Shown here: positions 30,986 to 41,867 of the stretch, one piece after another
How positions within the stretch are numbered: position 1 is the stretch's first letter
How the letters are laid out: each line of letters starts with the position of its first letter
Source: Enterovibrio baiacu
GTDB taxonomy: Bacteria > Pseudomonadota > Gammaproteobacteria > Enterobacterales > Vibrionaceae
Assembly: GCF_004120195.1 (NCBI RefSeq)
Contig: NZ_SCHN01000014.1
Coordinates: forward strand, 62,001 to 126,000
Direction: 5' to 3'
Length of the DNA stretch: 64,000 nt
Translations under genes and position numbers: made by a program
Notes under the pieces: model-generated
Told to the model about the DNA's origin: nothing
Databases searched by the model: none
The model's input: the letters and a program-made list of their open reading frames with translations, nothing else

Positions 30986-31591
30986 CGCGTTGCGTAATTG
31001 CTCAACACACTGATCAACCAGCGCATCAACGCTGTGCTGGTCGGTGTGTAGGTGGATCTCTGGTTGTTCTGGCGCTTCATACGCAGAGCTAATCCCAGTA
31101 AACGCCTTAATCTCTCCTGCGCGGGCTTTCTTATACAGCCCTTTCGGATCGCGAGATTCACACACCTCAAGCGGCGTATCCACATACACTTCGAAGAACT
31201 CACCGTCAGGCAAAAGCTCACGCACCAATTGGCGCTCTTCACGAAATGGAGAGATGAAAGCCGACAGAACAATCAATCCTGCATCGCTCATCAGCTTTGC
31301 CACTTCGCCTACACGACGAATGTTTTCGCGGCGGTCTTGGTCAGAAAAACCCAGATCGCGACAAAGGCCGTGGCGAACATTGTCACCATCAAGCAAATAA
31401 GTGTGATGACCAAGCGCTGCCAGTTTGTTCTCTAGCGCGCCCGCCACGGTTGACTTGCCTGAACCTGACAACCCCGTGAACCACAACAACGCTGGCTTTT
31501 GCTTTTTTTGTTCAGAACGGAACTGCTTATCAACGGCATGTTTGTGCCAAACCACGTTCTCATCCGGATGCGGCGTATCCGCTGCACTCAT
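30971..31591 (-). CDS. cysC: Adenylylsulfate kinase CysC
   Basis: Phosphorylates APS to PAPS in assimilatory sulfate reduction. P-loop '[17 protein letters not shown]' (about residue 40), '[17 protein letters not shown]' and '[26 protein letters not shown]' identify it. 206 residues. Last gene of the minus-strand operon cysG-cysD-cysN-permease-cysC. Confidence 0.97.
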   Translation of the reverse strand: MSAADTPHPDENVVWHKHAVDKQFRSEQKKQKPALLWFTGLSGSGKSTVAGALENKLAALGHHTYLLDGDNVRHGLCRDLGFSDQDRRENIRRVGEVAKLMSDAGLIVLSAFISPFREERQLVRELLPDGEFFEVYVDTPLEVCESRDPKGLYKKARAGEIKAFTGISSAYEAPEQPEIHLHTDQHSVDALVDQCVEQLRNAGVIG

Positions 31592-31608
31592 AACTCAATC
31601 CTTGTAAA

Positions 31609-33336
31609 TCAAAATGGAAAAAAGACGGGGATTAATCCCAGCACCAACGCGGAATACACCAACGACAACGGCAAGCCAATGCGAAGGTAATCAGTCAGTT
31701 GATAATTACCCACACTGTAGACCAGAAGGTTCGTTTGGTAACCATATGGCGAAATAAAGCTCGCGCTCGCACCAAATAATACCGCCATGATAAATGGCAT
31801 CGGATCCACGCCATAGCCCAATGCCAAGCTATAACCGATCGGGAATGCCAGTGCTGCGGCGGCGTTATTGGTAACAAGTTCCGTCAGCACCAAGGTGAGG
31901 AGATACGTCGCAATCAATGCGCCATATACGCCCCACCCATTAAACAAATAAATAAACAGATCGCCCATACGAGCAGACATACCCGTTTCAATCATCAACT
32001 GTGCCAAGCTCAAGGCGCTGCCAACTATCACGACAATTTCAACAGGGAAGCGGCGTTGCAACTCACCCAAATTGACCACACCCGTCAGTAACAACACCGT
32101 CAAGTACGCAGCGAGTCCGTTGAGTAAAGGCACCCAATCTAACAGCGCAGAACCGATCACTGTGGCAAACCCGGCTAACACCCAAGCACTCATGGCACCA
32201 TCTAGGCGCGCGCTTGAATCAAGGCCATTCACCAACACGAATTCACGTTCGAGCTGTTTTTTCTGACTCACAAAGCCTTTACCTGGCACAATCACCAAGG
32301 TGTCACCCGCAAGCAATGTAATGTTGCCTAGCCCGCCTTCAAGCTTCTCATGTCCACGGCGAATTGCGACCACCACAGCATCAAAGTTTTCACGGAATTT
32401 CGCTTCTTTCAGGGTTTTTCCTAAAATCGAAGCACTGTGGCTGACCACCACTTCCAGCAAATTCTGTCCGTTGATGTGATGCTGACCAAAAAGCGCCAGT
32501 CCTTCAATTTCTTGTAAAGTAGCAACACTCTCTACGTCACCACAAAATTGCAGCTTATCGCCTTCTTTTAACACCATGTCTGGGCAAACTGGGGCAATCA
32601 ATTCACCATCGCGAATCACTTCCGCCAAATACAAACGACGCAGTGCACGAAGACCATTGTCTGACACGGTGCGGCCTGCAAGTGGCGAGCCAAGCTCGAT
32701 TGCAGCTTCCAACACATACGGCAAGTCATCTTCGCTTTGGTCGTCATAGTCAGGCAGCAAATAACAAAATGGGATGAGCACGAGTAAACCACCCGCGAGC
32801 ACGGCAAGGCCAATGGCTGACGGTGCAAAGAAGCCAAGGCTGGGTAAACCTGTGCTTTCCACAAAGCTATTGATGATGAGGTTGGTAGACGTACCAATCA
32901 GCGTGAGGGTGCCGCCAAGAATCGCCGCATACGACAGGGGGATAAGAAGACGCGACGGCGCATGGCGACGATTTCGTTTTACGGCGCCAATCAAAGACAC
33001 GACAACTGCCGTGTTGTTGGTAAATGAACTCAGTACGGCGGTAGAAAGCCCAAGCTTTGCCACCACGGTACCCAGTCGACCACTAGCAAGTTGTCCGCTC
33101 ACCCAACTCACGAGGCGCGTTTTTTCAAGCGCCGCGGAAGAAAGAATCAGCAGAACCAAGGTGAGCAAGGAACTGTTGGTAAAGTTCCCCGCCAATGCCT
33201 CGATATTCACCAGTCCAGATTGAAATGCAATGAACGCTGCACCAGCGAATAAAATGGCAGGCTTGATTTTGGTAAACACCAACCCTGCCACAATAGCCAG
33301 CAACAGACCTGATACCAGAGACTGATCCCAGCTCAT
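31609..33336 (-). CDS. SLC13-family permease with two TrkA-C domains, probable sulfate transporter
   Basis: 575 residues: N-terminal membrane half (with 'TNNTAVVVSLIG' and 'LGGTLTLIGTSTNLI'), two RCK_C/TrkA-C domains (about residues 210-380), and a C-terminal membrane half with 'LVTNNAAAALAFPI' and 'FGASASFISPYGYQTN'. The paired S/T-N-N-x-A motifs are the DASS/SLC13 transport signature. Position between cysN (5-base gap) and cysC (17-base gap) makes sulfate the likely substrate. No CysPTWA genes occur in the window. Confidence 0.9.
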   Translation of the reverse strand: MSWDQSLVSGLLLAIVAGLVFTKIKPAILFAGAAFIAFQSGLVNIEALAGNFTNSSLLTLVLLILSSAALEKTRLVSWVSGQLASGRLGTVVAKLGLSTAVLSSFTNNTAVVVSLIGAVKRNRRHAPSRLLIPLSYAAILGGTLTLIGTSTNLIINSFVESTGLPSLGFFAPSAIGLAVLAGGLLVLIPFCYLLPDYDDQSEDDLPYVLEAAIELGSPLAGRTVSDNGLRALRRLYLAEVIRDGELIAPVCPDMVLKEGDKLQFCGDVESVATLQEIEGLALFGQHHINGQNLLEVVVSHSASILGKTLKEAKFRENFDAVVVAIRRGHEKLEGGLGNITLLAGDTLVIVPGKGFVSQKKQLEREFVLVNGLDSSARLDGAMSAWVLAGFATVIGSALLDWVPLLNGLAAYLTVLLLTGVVNLGELQRRFPVEIVVIVGSALSLAQLMIETGMSARMGDLFIYLFNGWGVYGALIATYLLTLVLTELVTNNAAAALAFPIGYSLALGYGVDPMPFIMAVLFGASASFISPYGYQTNLLVYSVGNYQLTDYLRIGLPLSLVYSALVLGLIPVFFPF

Positions 33337-33341
33337 GGGAA

Positions 33342-34775
33342 TTACCCCAACAACTTACTGATATCGCGCGCATTCCAATGTGGGAAATGCTTACGAACCA
33401 GCGCATTGAACTCAACTTCAAACGCCGAGATATCAGTACCTTGAACAGCCGATGCTTGGTCTTCAAGCAGTTCGCTGATCATGCCCGCACCCACGGTCAC
33501 GTTGGTCAGACGATCAATCACAATGAAACCACCGGTGTCGGCACAGTCTTGATACAGATCGAGTGACACTGACTCAGTCAGTTCCACTTCACACTCTGCA
33601 ATGCCATTAAGAGCAAGGCTGTCAGTATCAAAAGTCTCCAGCGAGTTGATGTCGACTTGGTGACGAATTTTACTCACCGAGCCTACGGTTTTCTTGCCCG
33701 CCACTTTGATGTCGTATTGACGACCAATCTCTAGCGGCGCTTCATCCATCCACACAATGCTTGCCGCCAGCTTACTGGTGGCCTTTTGCGTTTCAGTGGC
33801 AGGAACAATCAAGTCACCACGGCTGCAGTCGATCTCATCTTTCAACGTGATCGTCACTGCTTGGCCTGCATGGGCAAACTCAAGATCACCATCGAAAGTG
33901 ACAATGCGATCAACCGTTGACGTTTTGCCTGATGGCAGCACTTTCACTTCATCACCAGGACGGATTGAACCACCGGCAATGGTGCCAGAGAAGCCGCGGA
34001 AATCGAGGTTAGGACGGTTCACATACTGCACAGGCAAGCGGAACGGGCCTTTGTCTTTGTCGCTGCTTACGTCCACGGTTTCCAGCATGGTCAGCAGCGT
34101 ATCGCCCTCGTACCATGGCGATTGCGCGCTGCGCTCAACCACGTTGTCGCCCTCAAGGGCTGACAAAGGCACAAGCTGAATATTGATGTTACGGTTAAGC
34201 TTCTTAGCAAACTCCAAGTACTCCGCTTTGATTTCTTCAAAGCGAGATTCTTCAAAGCCCACCAAGTCCATTTTGTTCACGGCCACGATGAAGTGGCGAA
34301 TGCCCAACTGGCTTGCGATGTACGAGTGACGACGGGTTTGATCCAACACGCCTTTACGCGCATCAATCAAGATCACCGCCAGATCACAGGTCGATGCACC
34401 GGTGGCCATGTTTCGGGTGTACTGCTCATGCCCTGGGGTATCAGCAATGATGAATTTACGTGGACGCGTTGAGAAGTAACGGTACGCAACGTCGATCGTG
34501 ATCCCTTGCTCACGCTCTGCTTGCAGGCCATCAACCAACAAGGCCAGATCAGGCTTCTCGCCTGTCGTACCCACTTTTTGGCTGTCAGAGTGGATCGCCG
34601 CAAGTTGATCTTCATAAATCTGGTGTGAATCGTGGAGTAAGCGCCCGATAAGGGTACTCTTGCCGTCATCCACCGAACCACAGGTTAGGAAACGCAACAG
34701 GGATTTATGCTGATGCTGATCCAGATACGCTTCAATGCCTAGCTCGGCAACTTGTTGTTCAATTACGCTGTTCAT
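33342..34775 (-). CDS. cysN: Sulfate adenylyltransferase large subunit CysN
   Basis: GTPase that drives ATP sulfurylase with CysD. G1 '[18 protein letters not shown]', G3 '[15 protein letters not shown]', and 'NKMDL' for base recognition are present, followed by the EF-Tu-like beta-barrel domains. 477 residues. No C-terminal kinase domain is fused; cysC is separate. Starts ten bases after cysD. Confidence 0.97.
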   Translation of the reverse strand: MNSVIEQQVAELGIEAYLDQHQHKSLLRFLTCGSVDDGKSTLIGRLLHDSHQIYEDQLAAIHSDSQKVGTTGEKPDLALLVDGLQAEREQGITIDVAYRYFSTRPRKFIIADTPGHEQYTRNMATGASTCDLAVILIDARKGVLDQTRRHSYIASQLGIRHFIVAVNKMDLVGFEESRFEEIKAEYLEFAKKLNRNINIQLVPLSALEGDNVVERSAQSPWYEGDTLLTMLETVDVSSDKDKGPFRLPVQYVNRPNLDFRGFSGTIAGGSIRPGDEVKVLPSGKTSTVDRIVTFDGDLEFAHAGQAVTITLKDEIDCSRGDLIVPATETQKATSKLAASIVWMDEAPLEIGRQYDIKVAGKKTVGSVSKIRHQVDINSLETFDTDSLALNGIAECEVELTESVSLDLYQDCADTGGFIVIDRLTNVTVGAGMISELLEDQASAVQGTDISAFEVEFNALVRKHFPHWNARDISKLLG

Positions 34776-34785
34776 GCTTAATCCC

Positions 34786-35694
34786 TTAGAAATATCCCTG
34801 ACGTTTTTTCAATTCCATTGAACCAGACTGGTCGTGGTCAATCGCACGGCCTTGGCGCTCACTTGAGGTCGCCACCAGCATTTCTTCAATTATGCCCGGC
34901 AAGGTATCTGCCGTGGATTCGACCGCCCCCGTCAGTGGATAACAGCCGAGTGTTCTAAAACGCACACTCTTGTATTCAACTTTCTCGCCTTCGCGCAATT
35001 CCATGCGGTCGTCATCGACCATGATCAGCATGCCGTCACGCTCAACCACAGGGCGAATTTCTGACAAGTACAACGGCACGATATCGATGCCTTCTAGGTA
35101 GATGTATTGCCAGATATCAAGCTCCGTCCAGTTCGACAGAGGGAAAACACGAATGCTTTCGCCCTTGTTCACTTGGCCGTTGTAAGTGTGCCAAAGTTCA
35201 GGACGTTGGTTTTTCGGGTCCCAACGGTGATTCTTGTCACGGAAGCTATAAACGCGCTCTTTTGCACGGCTTTTCTCTTCGTCACGACGTGCACCGCCGA
35301 ACGCTGCATCAAACCCGTATTTGTCGAGTGCTTGTTTCAAGCCTTGGGTTTTCATGATGTCAGTGTGCTTTGAAGAACCATGCACGAATGGGCTACAACC
35401 CATTGCAAGGCCTTCAGGGTTTTGGTGAACCAGCAGTTCAAAACCATGTTCCTTAGCCGCACGATCGCGAAACTCAATCATCTCTTTGAATTTCCAATCC
35501 GTGTCGACGTGAAGCAATGGAAACGGAATTTTGCCCGGATAAAACGCCTTGCGCGCAAGGTGAAGCATCACGGAGCTGTCTTTCCCGATGGAATACATCA
35601 TCACGGGATTATCAAATTCCGCCGCCACTTCACGAATGATATGGATACTTTCTGCCTCAAGTTGCTTGAGGTGGGTAAGGGTCTTGGCTTCCAT
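34786..35694 (-). CDS. cysD: Sulfate adenylyltransferase small subunit CysD
   Basis: Catalytic ATP-sulfurylase subunit that forms APS. '[19 protein letters not shown]' is the PP-loop, '[23 protein letters not shown]' and '[13 protein letters not shown]' are family marks. 302 residues. Fourteen bases after cysG and ten before cysN. Confidence 0.98.
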   Translation of the reverse strand: MEAKTLTHLKQLEAESIHIIREVAAEFDNPVMMYSIGKDSSVMLHLARKAFYPGKIPFPLLHVDTDWKFKEMIEFRDRAAKEHGFELLVHQNPEGLAMGCSPFVHGSSKHTDIMKTQGLKQALDKYGFDAAFGGARRDEEKSRAKERVYSFRDKNHRWDPKNQRPELWHTYNGQVNKGESIRVFPLSNWTELDIWQYIYLEGIDIVPLYLSEIRPVVERDGMLIMVDDDRMELREGEKVEYKSVRFRTLGCYPLTGAVESTADTLPGIIEEMLVATSSERQGRAIDHDQSGSMELKKRQGYF

Positions 35695-35708
35695 TCTTTG
35701 ATATTTCC

Positions 35709-37130
35709 TTAGCCTAAATTAACCACGGCTGGAGCGTGAATATCACCCGCCGTATTGAAGGATTGCTTTCCAAACCAGTTCAACTGATCAGCGAGCTGTA
35801 CAACTTCACCGACAACAATCAGTGCAGGAGATCCCACACCCTCGGCCAATGTCGACAACTCGCCCAATGTGCCTGTATAGATTTTTTGATTAGTACGTGT
35901 GCCGTTCTCTATGATTGCAACGGGCGTCTGAGGGTCACGCCCATGTTGAATTAATTGCTCTTGAATATGGGCGCTTTTCATTAAGCCCATGTAAATCACC
36001 AAGGTTTGACGACCACGAGCCAACGTTGACCAACGGAAGCTGTCGTCTTCTTTTTTCAGGTGACCGGTAATGAACATCGCCGTTTGCGCATGATCGCGAT
36101 GGGTCAGAGGAATACCTGCATAGGCTGTTGCCCCTGCAGCGGCAGTAATACCTGGGACAACTTGGAATGGCACGCCCGCTTCTTGAAGCACTTGAAGTTC
36201 TTCACCGCCACGGCCAAACATAAACGGGTCGCCACCTTTCAAACGCACCACGCGGTGACCTTTCTGCGCATACTTCACCAACATGGCGTTGGTTTCTTCC
36301 TGAGATACGCTGTGATAGCTCGCGCGCTTGCCGACACAAATCAGCTCGGCATCGCGACGACAAAGCTCCATGATTTCGTCAGAAACCAGATAGTCATAAA
36401 GCACCACATCTGCTTGCTGCATCAATTGCAACGCACGAAGCGTCAGCAACCCCGGATCGCCGGGGCCTGCGCCAATCAAGGCCACTTCACCTTGCAGTGA
36501 CACACCCGTGGTCAGTTTTTCCAGCTCCGCTTTCGCGCCGTCTTCATCGCCTGCCGCCACCAGCGAGCTAAAGCGACCATCAAACGCCATTTCCCAGAAC
36601 TTTCTACGCCCGTTTAGGGTGGTGACTTTCTTTTTCAAAGTGTCACGAAACTCGCCAGCCAGCTTTGCCATGCGACCCACGTGAGAAGGGATCAAGGTTT
36701 CGAGTTTTTCGCGGAGCAAACGCGCTAAGACAGGGGATTTACCCGCAGAAGAAATCGCAATCACAATCGGGCTGCGATCAACAATAGAAGGAACAATGAA
36801 GCTGCATTTCGGCGTGTCATCGACCACATTGGCCAGAATATTTCGTGCATTCGCCGCTTGCGACACCAGCTCATTCACCAATGGATTATCCGTGGCAGCA
36901 ATCACCAAAAACATGGATTTCAAATGTTCAGGTGAAAAGCCTTCTTGCACCCAGGTCAACTCACCGCGCGCTGCTGCTTCGGCCACTTCATGATCAGCAT
37001 CCGGCGATACAACGGTGACCGCTGCGCCAGTTTTCATCAGCATGCGTGTTTTGCGCCAAGCGACTTCGCCGCCACCAACCACTAAACACGGTCGGCCTTC
37101 CAGCTTCGCAAAAATCGGCAAGTAATCCAT
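35709..37130 (-). CDS. cysG: Siroheme synthase CysG (multifunctional)
   Basis: Makes siroheme, the cofactor of the CysI sulfite reductase encoded about 15 kb away. The N-terminal precorrin-2 dehydrogenase/ferrochelatase half starts '[24 protein letters not shown]' type sequence, and the C-terminal uroporphyrinogen methyltransferase half begins near residue 220 with '[19 protein letters not shown]' and contains '[16 protein letters not shown]'. ATG 37130 has AAAGGA upstream and gives 473 residues; the longer in-frame stretch to 37295 shows no similarity. Confidence 0.97.
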   Translation of the reverse strand: MDYLPIFAKLEGRPCLVVGGGEVAWRKTRMLMKTGAAVTVVSPDADHEVAEAAARGELTWVQEGFSPEHLKSMFLVIAATDNPLVNELVSQAANARNILANVVDDTPKCSFIVPSIVDRSPIVIAISSAGKSPVLARLLREKLETLIPSHVGRMAKLAGEFRDTLKKKVTTLNGRRKFWEMAFDGRFSSLVAAGDEDGAKAELEKLTTGVSLQGEVALIGAGPGDPGLLTLRALQLMQQADVVLYDYLVSDEIMELCRRDAELICVGKRASYHSVSQEETNAMLVKYAQKGHRVVRLKGGDPFMFGRGGEELQVLQEAGVPFQVVPGITAAAGATAYAGIPLTHRDHAQTAMFITGHLKKEDDSFRWSTLARGRQTLVIYMGLMKSAHIQEQLIQHGRDPQTPVAIIENGTRTNQKIYTGTLGELSTLAEGVGSPALIVVGEVVQLADQLNWFGKQSFNTAGDIHAPAVVNLG

Positions 37131-37451
37131 AGTGAGCGTCCTTTCAATCCTTTGACTGTCACTATAAAGAGTTGCTGATATTACTTGAAATTCTAAAATT
37201 TCATTTTTTATAACATTTTGGTTATTTAACACCTTTCTCAAGGGTAAAACACGGCATGTGATGAGATCACAAATTTCAACATTAATGGCGCGCAAAGCGT
37301 GAGCAACATTGAGGTTAATTAATTATCGAGATCACACTAATCGATGAAATGTAACCTTTAGCTGTGTCTACTATGCACAATATGACCACATCCACTTTTT
37401 GCATAAAAAAGTAGGTAATGCCCCTTTGTCGTAGATCCTCAGGAGACACAC
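37131..37451. other. Divergent promoter region between the cysG operon and cpdB
   Basis: 321 bases without a gene, strongly AT-rich at 37170-37230. An inverted repeat GAAATT-CTAA-AATTTC lies at about 37180-37195. CysB sites are AT-rich and degenerate, so an activator site here is likely on grounds of function but cannot be placed. Confidence 0.45.
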
Positions 37452-39404
37452 ATGACACTTTCACCTCGACCACTCTCGATTGCTGTTTTATCCGGCCTGC
37501 TTGTTATGGCAAGCCCAGCGATGGCAGAGACCATTAAGCTGCGTATCATCGAAACCACAGACATTCATACCAATGTGATGGATTACGATTACTACAAAGA
37601 CAAGCCGAGCGAGAAAATCGGATTAGTCCGTACCGCCACCTTGGTGAAAAAAGCCCAAGACGAAGTGAAGAACAGTGTGCTTGTGGACAATGGCGACCTG
37701 ATTCAAGGCAGCCCAATGGGCGATTACATGGCGGCTAAAGGCATTGAAGAAGGTGAAATCCACCCCGTATACAAAGCCATGAACCAACTGAACTATGACG
37801 TGGGCAACATTGGTAACCACGAGTTCAACTACGGCCTCGACTTCCTCGACCGTACCTTAGAAGGCGCAAATTTCCCTTACGTGTCGGCAAACGTCTTTGA
37901 CGCCCACACGGGCAAATCGTACTTCACGCCATACATCATCAAAGAACACACCATGACAGACACGGATGGTAAAGCGCATCTGGTGAAAGTCGGCTATATC
38001 GGTTTTGTGCCACCGCAAATCATGGTGTGGGATAAGAAAAACCTCGATGGCAAAGTGATTGCGAAAGACATCAAAGCCACCGCAGACAAGTTAGTGCCAG
38101 AGATGAAAGCCAAAGGCGCAGACGTGATTGTCGCCATTCCGCACTCAGGGTTGTCGCAAGACGAATATAAAGCCATGGCAGAAAACTCGGTGTACTACCT
38201 CGCCGACGTTGACGGCATTGATGCCATTGCCTTCGGTCACTCTCACGCCGTGTTCCCGGGCAAAGGTTTTGATAACATCCAAGGCGTCGACAACCAAAAA
38301 GGCACGATCAAGGGTGTTGCGTCCGTCATGCCGGGCCGCTGGGGTAGCCATGTCGGCATCATGGATCTTCAATTAGATAAGCAAGGCGATGATTGGGTCG
38401 TCACGCCAGTGCAAACTGAATCTCGCCCAATCTTCGATGGCGAATCGATCGCAAAGGCAGATCCTGCGATGCGCAAAGCGCTAGAGCATGATCACAAAGC
38501 AACCCGCGCTTTCGTCAATCAACCGATTGGTAAAGCCAATGACGTGATGTACAGCTTCTTGTCGCTGGTTCAAGACGATCCAACGGTTCAGATCGTCAAC
38601 CTCGCACAGAAAGATTACGTTGAGCGCTTCATTCAAGGCGATCCTGATCTTGAAGGCATTCCTGTTCTTTCTGCCGCTGCACCGTTTAAAGCCGGTGGCC
38701 GTAAAAACGATCCGGGTAACTACACCGAAGTGGAAGCCGGCGAACTGACGTTCCGTAACGCAGCAGATCTTTACCTTTACCCAAACACCTTGGTCACACT
38801 CAAAGTGACCGGTAAAGAAGTGAAAGAATGGCTAGAGTGCAGCGCAGGGCAATTTAACCAAATCGATCCAAGCTCAACGGCGCAGCAATCGCTGATCAAC
38901 TGGGACGGTTTCCGCACGTATAACTTTGATGTTATCGACGGCGTTAACTACCAAATCGATGTGACCCAACCCGCGCGCTACGACAGCGATTGTAATCTGG
39001 TGAACCCAGATGCAGAGCGCATTAAGGCATTGACCTTTAACGGCAAGCCGGTGCAACAGAGCCAACCTTTCTTGGTGGCGGCGAACAACTACCGCGCATA
39101 CTTGGGTAAATTCCCAGGAACAGGCAACGATTTCATTGCCTTTGCCTCGCCAGATGAAAACCGCACAGTGGTCGCTAACTACATCAGCAGCGTGACCAAA
39201 GAGAAAGGTGAAGTGACGCCAACCGCCGACAACAACTGGACGTTCGCACCCATTGAAACTGACACCAAACTAGATGTGGTTTTTGAAACGTCGCCAAGCG
39301 AGAAAGCGGCACAATTCATCAACGCCAAAGGGCGCTATCCGATGGAAAAAGTCGGCAATGATGATGTCGGTTTTGCGCAATACCGAATTGATCTAAAGAA
39401 ATAA
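37452..39404 (+). CDS. cpdB: 2',3'-cyclic-nucleotide 2'-phosphodiesterase / 3'-nucleotidase CpdB
   Basis: Periplasmic enzyme that hydrolyses 2',3'-cyclic nucleotides and 3'-nucleotides so that the nucleosides can be taken up. Signal peptide ending A-M-A/E, metallophosphoesterase domain ('ETTDIHTN', '[16 protein letters not shown]', '[12 protein letters not shown]', 'AIPHSGL', '[10 protein letters not shown]'), then the 5'-nucleotidase C-terminal domain ('[16 protein letters not shown]'). 650 residues. AGGAG at 37440-37444. Confidence 0.96.
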   Translation: MTLSPRPLSIAVLSGLLVMASPAMAETIKLRIIETTDIHTNVMDYDYYKDKPSEKIGLVRTATLVKKAQDEVKNSVLVDNGDLIQGSPMGDYMAAKGIEEGEIHPVYKAMNQLNYDVGNIGNHEFNYGLDFLDRTLEGANFPYVSANVFDAHTGKSYFTPYIIKEHTMTDTDGKAHLVKVGYIGFVPPQIMVWDKKNLDGKVIAKDIKATADKLVPEMKAKGADVIVAIPHSGLSQDEYKAMAENSVYYLADVDGIDAIAFGHSHAVFPGKGFDNIQGVDNQKGTIKGVASVMPGRWGSHVGIMDLQLDKQGDDWVVTPVQTESRPIFDGESIAKADPAMRKALEHDHKATRAFVNQPIGKANDVMYSFLSLVQDDPTVQIVNLAQKDYVERFIQGDPDLEGIPVLSAAAPFKAGGRKNDPGNYTEVEAGELTFRNAADLYLYPNTLVTLKVTGKEVKEWLECSAGQFNQIDPSSTAQQSLINWDGFRTYNFDVIDGVNYQIDVTQPARYDSDCNLVNPDAERIKALTFNGKPVQQSQPFLVAANNYRAYLGKFPGTGNDFIAFASPDENRTVVANYISSVTKEKGEVTPTADNNWTFAPIETDTKLDVVFETSPSEKAAQFINAKGRYPMEKVGNDDVGFAQYRIDLKK

Positions 39405-39457
39405 TGAACAGAGTGTTAACTTAATGTTTCATTAGTGAAAATAGTTAAATTTAGCAT

Positions 39458-39488
39458 AAAAAAACCGCGGCCTAAGCCGCGGTTTTTT
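39458..39488. terminator. Terminator after cpdB
   Basis: AAAACCGCGGC-CTAA-GCCGCGGTTTTTT, perfect and symmetrical. Confidence 0.93.
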
Positions 39489-39660
39489 ATTATCGTATCA
39501 AGCAGTTTTGGGTGAAATGGACTAATAAGGATAAAGGCGTGTTTACTTTTCTTTTTTATCCGACCAAAGGCAGTGCCTAGACAACCATGACACTCCATAG
39601 ACAAGAAAAGTAAGCGCGTTTACGCCCAAGCTTTTTAATACTTATTAGGATAATAAAACC

Positions 39661-40125
39661 ATGCAATGGATAACCTTGACCTTCCGTCAGTTGTCTACGC
39701 GGCAACTGTACGATTTACTTCGATTACGTACCGATGTGTTTGTTGTTGAGCAGAACTGCCCATACCCAGAACTCGACGGCCATGACCTACACCCTGAGAC
39801 CCGACATGTGCTCGGTTATCGTGATGACAAGATGACCGCCTATGCCCGCATCTTACCAGCAGGCCTCACATACCCTGAAATGAGCATAGGACGCATCGTA
39901 ACGGCGCGTACAGAGCGCGGGAATGGCTGTGGCAGCGAACTGGTAAAACACGCACTACGACAAGCACAAGAGGTGTGGCCGGATGCGCCGATCACCATCG
40001 GGGCGCAATACCATTTACGCAAGTTCTACCGTCAACACGGCTTTGAAGAAATTTCGGAAGAGTATTTGGAAGACGGTATCCCGCACATTGACATGCGCAG
40101 AGTGGGCATCACTTCCCCAGCATAG
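39661..40125 (+). CDS. elaA: GNAT-family N-acetyltransferase, ElaA-like
   Basis: 154 residues. 'RQLYDLLRLRTDVFVVEQNCPYPELDG' near the start and 'GRIVTARTERGNGCGSELV' (acetyl-CoA loop) match ElaA, a small GNAT protein whose substrate is unknown. The Q/R-x-x-G-x-G/A loop reads R-G-N-G-C-G. It stands alone with its own spacer on both sides. Confidence 0.88.
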   Translation: MQWITLTFRQLSTRQLYDLLRLRTDVFVVEQNCPYPELDGHDLHPETRHVLGYRDDKMTAYARILPAGLTYPEMSIGRIVTARTERGNGCGSELVKHALRQAQEVWPDAPITIGAQYHLRKFYRQHGFEEISEEYLEDGIPHIDMRRVGITSPA

Positions 40126-40166
40126 CGTCAGCGGTTGAACGCAAGCAACGCGAACAAGCAGTACAA

Positions 40167-40201
40167 ACCATCAGGGCATGAAAATCTTCAGCCCTGATGG
40201 T
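40167..40201. terminator. Hairpin between elaA and ytfB
   Basis: ACCATCAGGGC (40167-40177) and GCCCTGATGGT (40191-40201) form an 11-base stem; the 13-base loop contains a further TGAA/TTCA pair. It lacks a T tract but sits between converging genes. Confidence 0.5.
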
Positions 40202-40225
40202 ATGTCGTCTTTGGTGACTGGCGCG

Positions 40226-40870
40226 CTATTTACGGCGTGCAAAGCTACCATCAGACAATCGGAAGAAGATCACCGAGGTGTCTTTCGATACCTCAATCTG
40301 GATCATGTCCAACTCACCTTGAGTATCACGCTTAAAACGCAGTAACTGACCAGGCTGAATGCGGCTCAAGGGCTTGTCATCCCCTTCAATCGAAGAGATT
40401 GCGTAGAGGTCAGGCAAAGGCAGGTTTTGTTGCCTAAAAATGTTCGACAAGGTATCACCCCGCGCCACTTCGTAATTCACCCAATCCGTATTCACGTTTT
40501 GCGGTGTATTCGCACTTTGCTGCGACACCGTTTGGGTTGAAACCACCTCTGAACCATTTTGGTTAAAGCCGTCATCTTCAGCAGGATCTTGGTTTTCAAA
40601 CGTCAGCGGCAACGAAACACGTTCGCCACTCGCGGTGGTTTCTGGCACTGCAGTATCGTCACTTGATGGCCACAGTAAGAGCACCACAAGTAGCCCTGCG
40701 AGCGCAGACACGCCAATGCGGTGTGGTTTTGGCAACGCCTCCCAATAGGGCGTTACACGGGCAAAATAAGGTTTAATTGTTGCCATTGCTTTTTCAATGG
40801 CAGCCTTCACAGCATCACCCATAGGCGGCGTTGCTGCTTGTCCCTTTTCGCGTTTTCCTTTCAGGGTCAT
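40226..40870 (-). CDS. ytfB: YtfB/OapA-family cell-division-associated protein
   Basis: From ATG 40870 (GGGAGAGG directly upstream) 214 residues. An N-terminal basic, OapA-N-like part ('YWEALPKPHRIGVSALAGLLVVLLLWP') contains one membrane helix. A low-complexity linker follows, then a C-terminal OapA/LysM-like domain 'YEVARGDTLSNIFRQQNLPLPDLYAIS'. YtfB in E. coli localises to the septum and binds glycans. It lies beside fklB, as in E. coli. ATG 40891 would be a start without ribosome site. Confidence 0.9.
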   Translation of the reverse strand: MTLKGKREKGQAATPPMGDAVKAAIEKAMATIKPYFARVTPYWEALPKPHRIGVSALAGLLVVLLLWPSSDDTAVPETTASGERVSLPLTFENQDPAEDDGFNQNGSEVVSTQTVSQQSANTPQNVNTDWVNYEVARGDTLSNIFRQQNLPLPDLYAISSIEGDDKPLSRIQPGQLLRFKRDTQGELDMIQIEVSKDTSVIFFRLSDGSFARRK

Positions 40871-41115
40871 AACCTCTCCCAATCTTCCCATCGGGTAATG
40901 AAGGAATCTGTTTATCTATCAATGATTCATTATGAATGCGTCTTACCCGCGTCGCATAAACTAGCGTGGGTATGTCAGCGTAATGTCAGCCACTAAAGGC
41001 TTCGCGCATCATCCGTGTCGATTGGCTAACATTTGTACTTTCCAGCATCTTTAATGAGGAATCAACCTAAAGCTAGATTTGTCCGATCCAACCTGCTCCT
41101 GTATCCTTCAAACAC

Positions 41116-41155
41116 TTTATACCCAAACTACATCCAGATGTAGTTTGGGTATAAA
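41116..41155. repeat. Perfect 19-base inverted repeat upstream of fklB
   Basis: TTTATACCCAAACTACATC (41116-41134), a two-base loop, then its exact reverse complement (41137-41155). It lies 24 bases before the fklB start. Outer TATACCCAA resembles the repeat at 10768. In the fklB mRNA it would form a strong 5' hairpin if transcription starts upstream of it. Confidence 0.85.
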
Positions 41156-41178
41156 CCCACAAACGAAAGAGAAATGAC

Positions 41179-41799
41179 ATGTCTGATGTAAAATTGGAGA
41201 CCGTAGAGCAAAAAGCAAGCTACGGCATCGGCCTACAAATGGGTCAACAACTAGCAGGTAGCGGCCTTGAAGGTCTAAACGTTGACGCAATCGCGAAAGG
41301 TATCGCAACCGCTCTAGCGGGTGACATGCCAGAAATCGAAATCGACGACATCAACAACGCACTGCGTGAACTGCACACTCAAGCAGAAGCTGTTCGTCAA
41401 GAAGCTGCAAAAGCGGCGGCGGCAGACGGCGAAGCGTTCCTAGCGGAAAACGCAAAGCGTGACGAAGTGACGGTGACTGAATCAGGTCTTCAGTTCGAAG
41501 TACTGGTTGAAGGTACTGGCGAAATCCCTACCAGCGACAAGCAAGTGCGTGTTCACTACCACGGCATGCTGACTGACGGCACTGTGTTCGACAGCTCTGT
41601 AGAGCGCGGTCAACCTGCTGAGTTCCCAGTCACTGGCGTAATCCAAGGTTGGGTTGAAGCACTTCAAATGATGCCTGTTGGTTCTAAGTGGAAACTGTCT
41701 ATCCCACAAGACCTAGCATACGGCGAGCGCGGCGCAGGTGCTGCTATCCCTCCGTTTGCTGCTCTAGTATTCGAAGTAGAGCTACTAGACATCCTGTAA
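41179..41799 (+). CDS. fklB: FKBP-type peptidyl-prolyl isomerase FklB
   Basis: 206 residues: an FKBP N-terminal dimerisation domain ('[23 protein letters not shown]') and a C-terminal FKBP domain ('[27 protein letters not shown]', '[20 protein letters not shown]'). No signal peptide, so it is cytoplasmic FKBP22 rather than the periplasmic FkpA. Followed by a strong terminator. Confidence 0.96.
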   Translation: MSDVKLETVEQKASYGIGLQMGQQLAGSGLEGLNVDAIAKGIATALAGDMPEIEIDDINNALRELHTQAEAVRQEAAKAAAADGEAFLAENAKRDEVTVTESGLQFEVLVEGTGEIPTSDKQVRVHYHGMLTDGTVFDSSVERGQPAEFPVTGVIQGWVEALQMMPVGSKWKLSIPQDLAYGERGAGAAIPPFAALVFEVELLDIL

Positions 41800-41819
41800 T
41801 TCACAGATGTATAGAAGAC

Positions 41820-41848
41820 AAAAAGCCAGCGCTCTCGCTGGCTTTTTT
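41820..41848. terminator. Terminator after fklB
   Basis: AAAAGCCAGCG-CTCT-CGCTGGCTTTTTT, shared with the converging LysR-type gene. Confidence 0.93.
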
Positions 41849-41867
41849 CGTTTAGGTAGCCCGAACA

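Noticed and set aside
33757-34179. 140-codon plus-strand frame opposite cysN
   Set aside because: Antisense shadow of a well-supported conserved gene.
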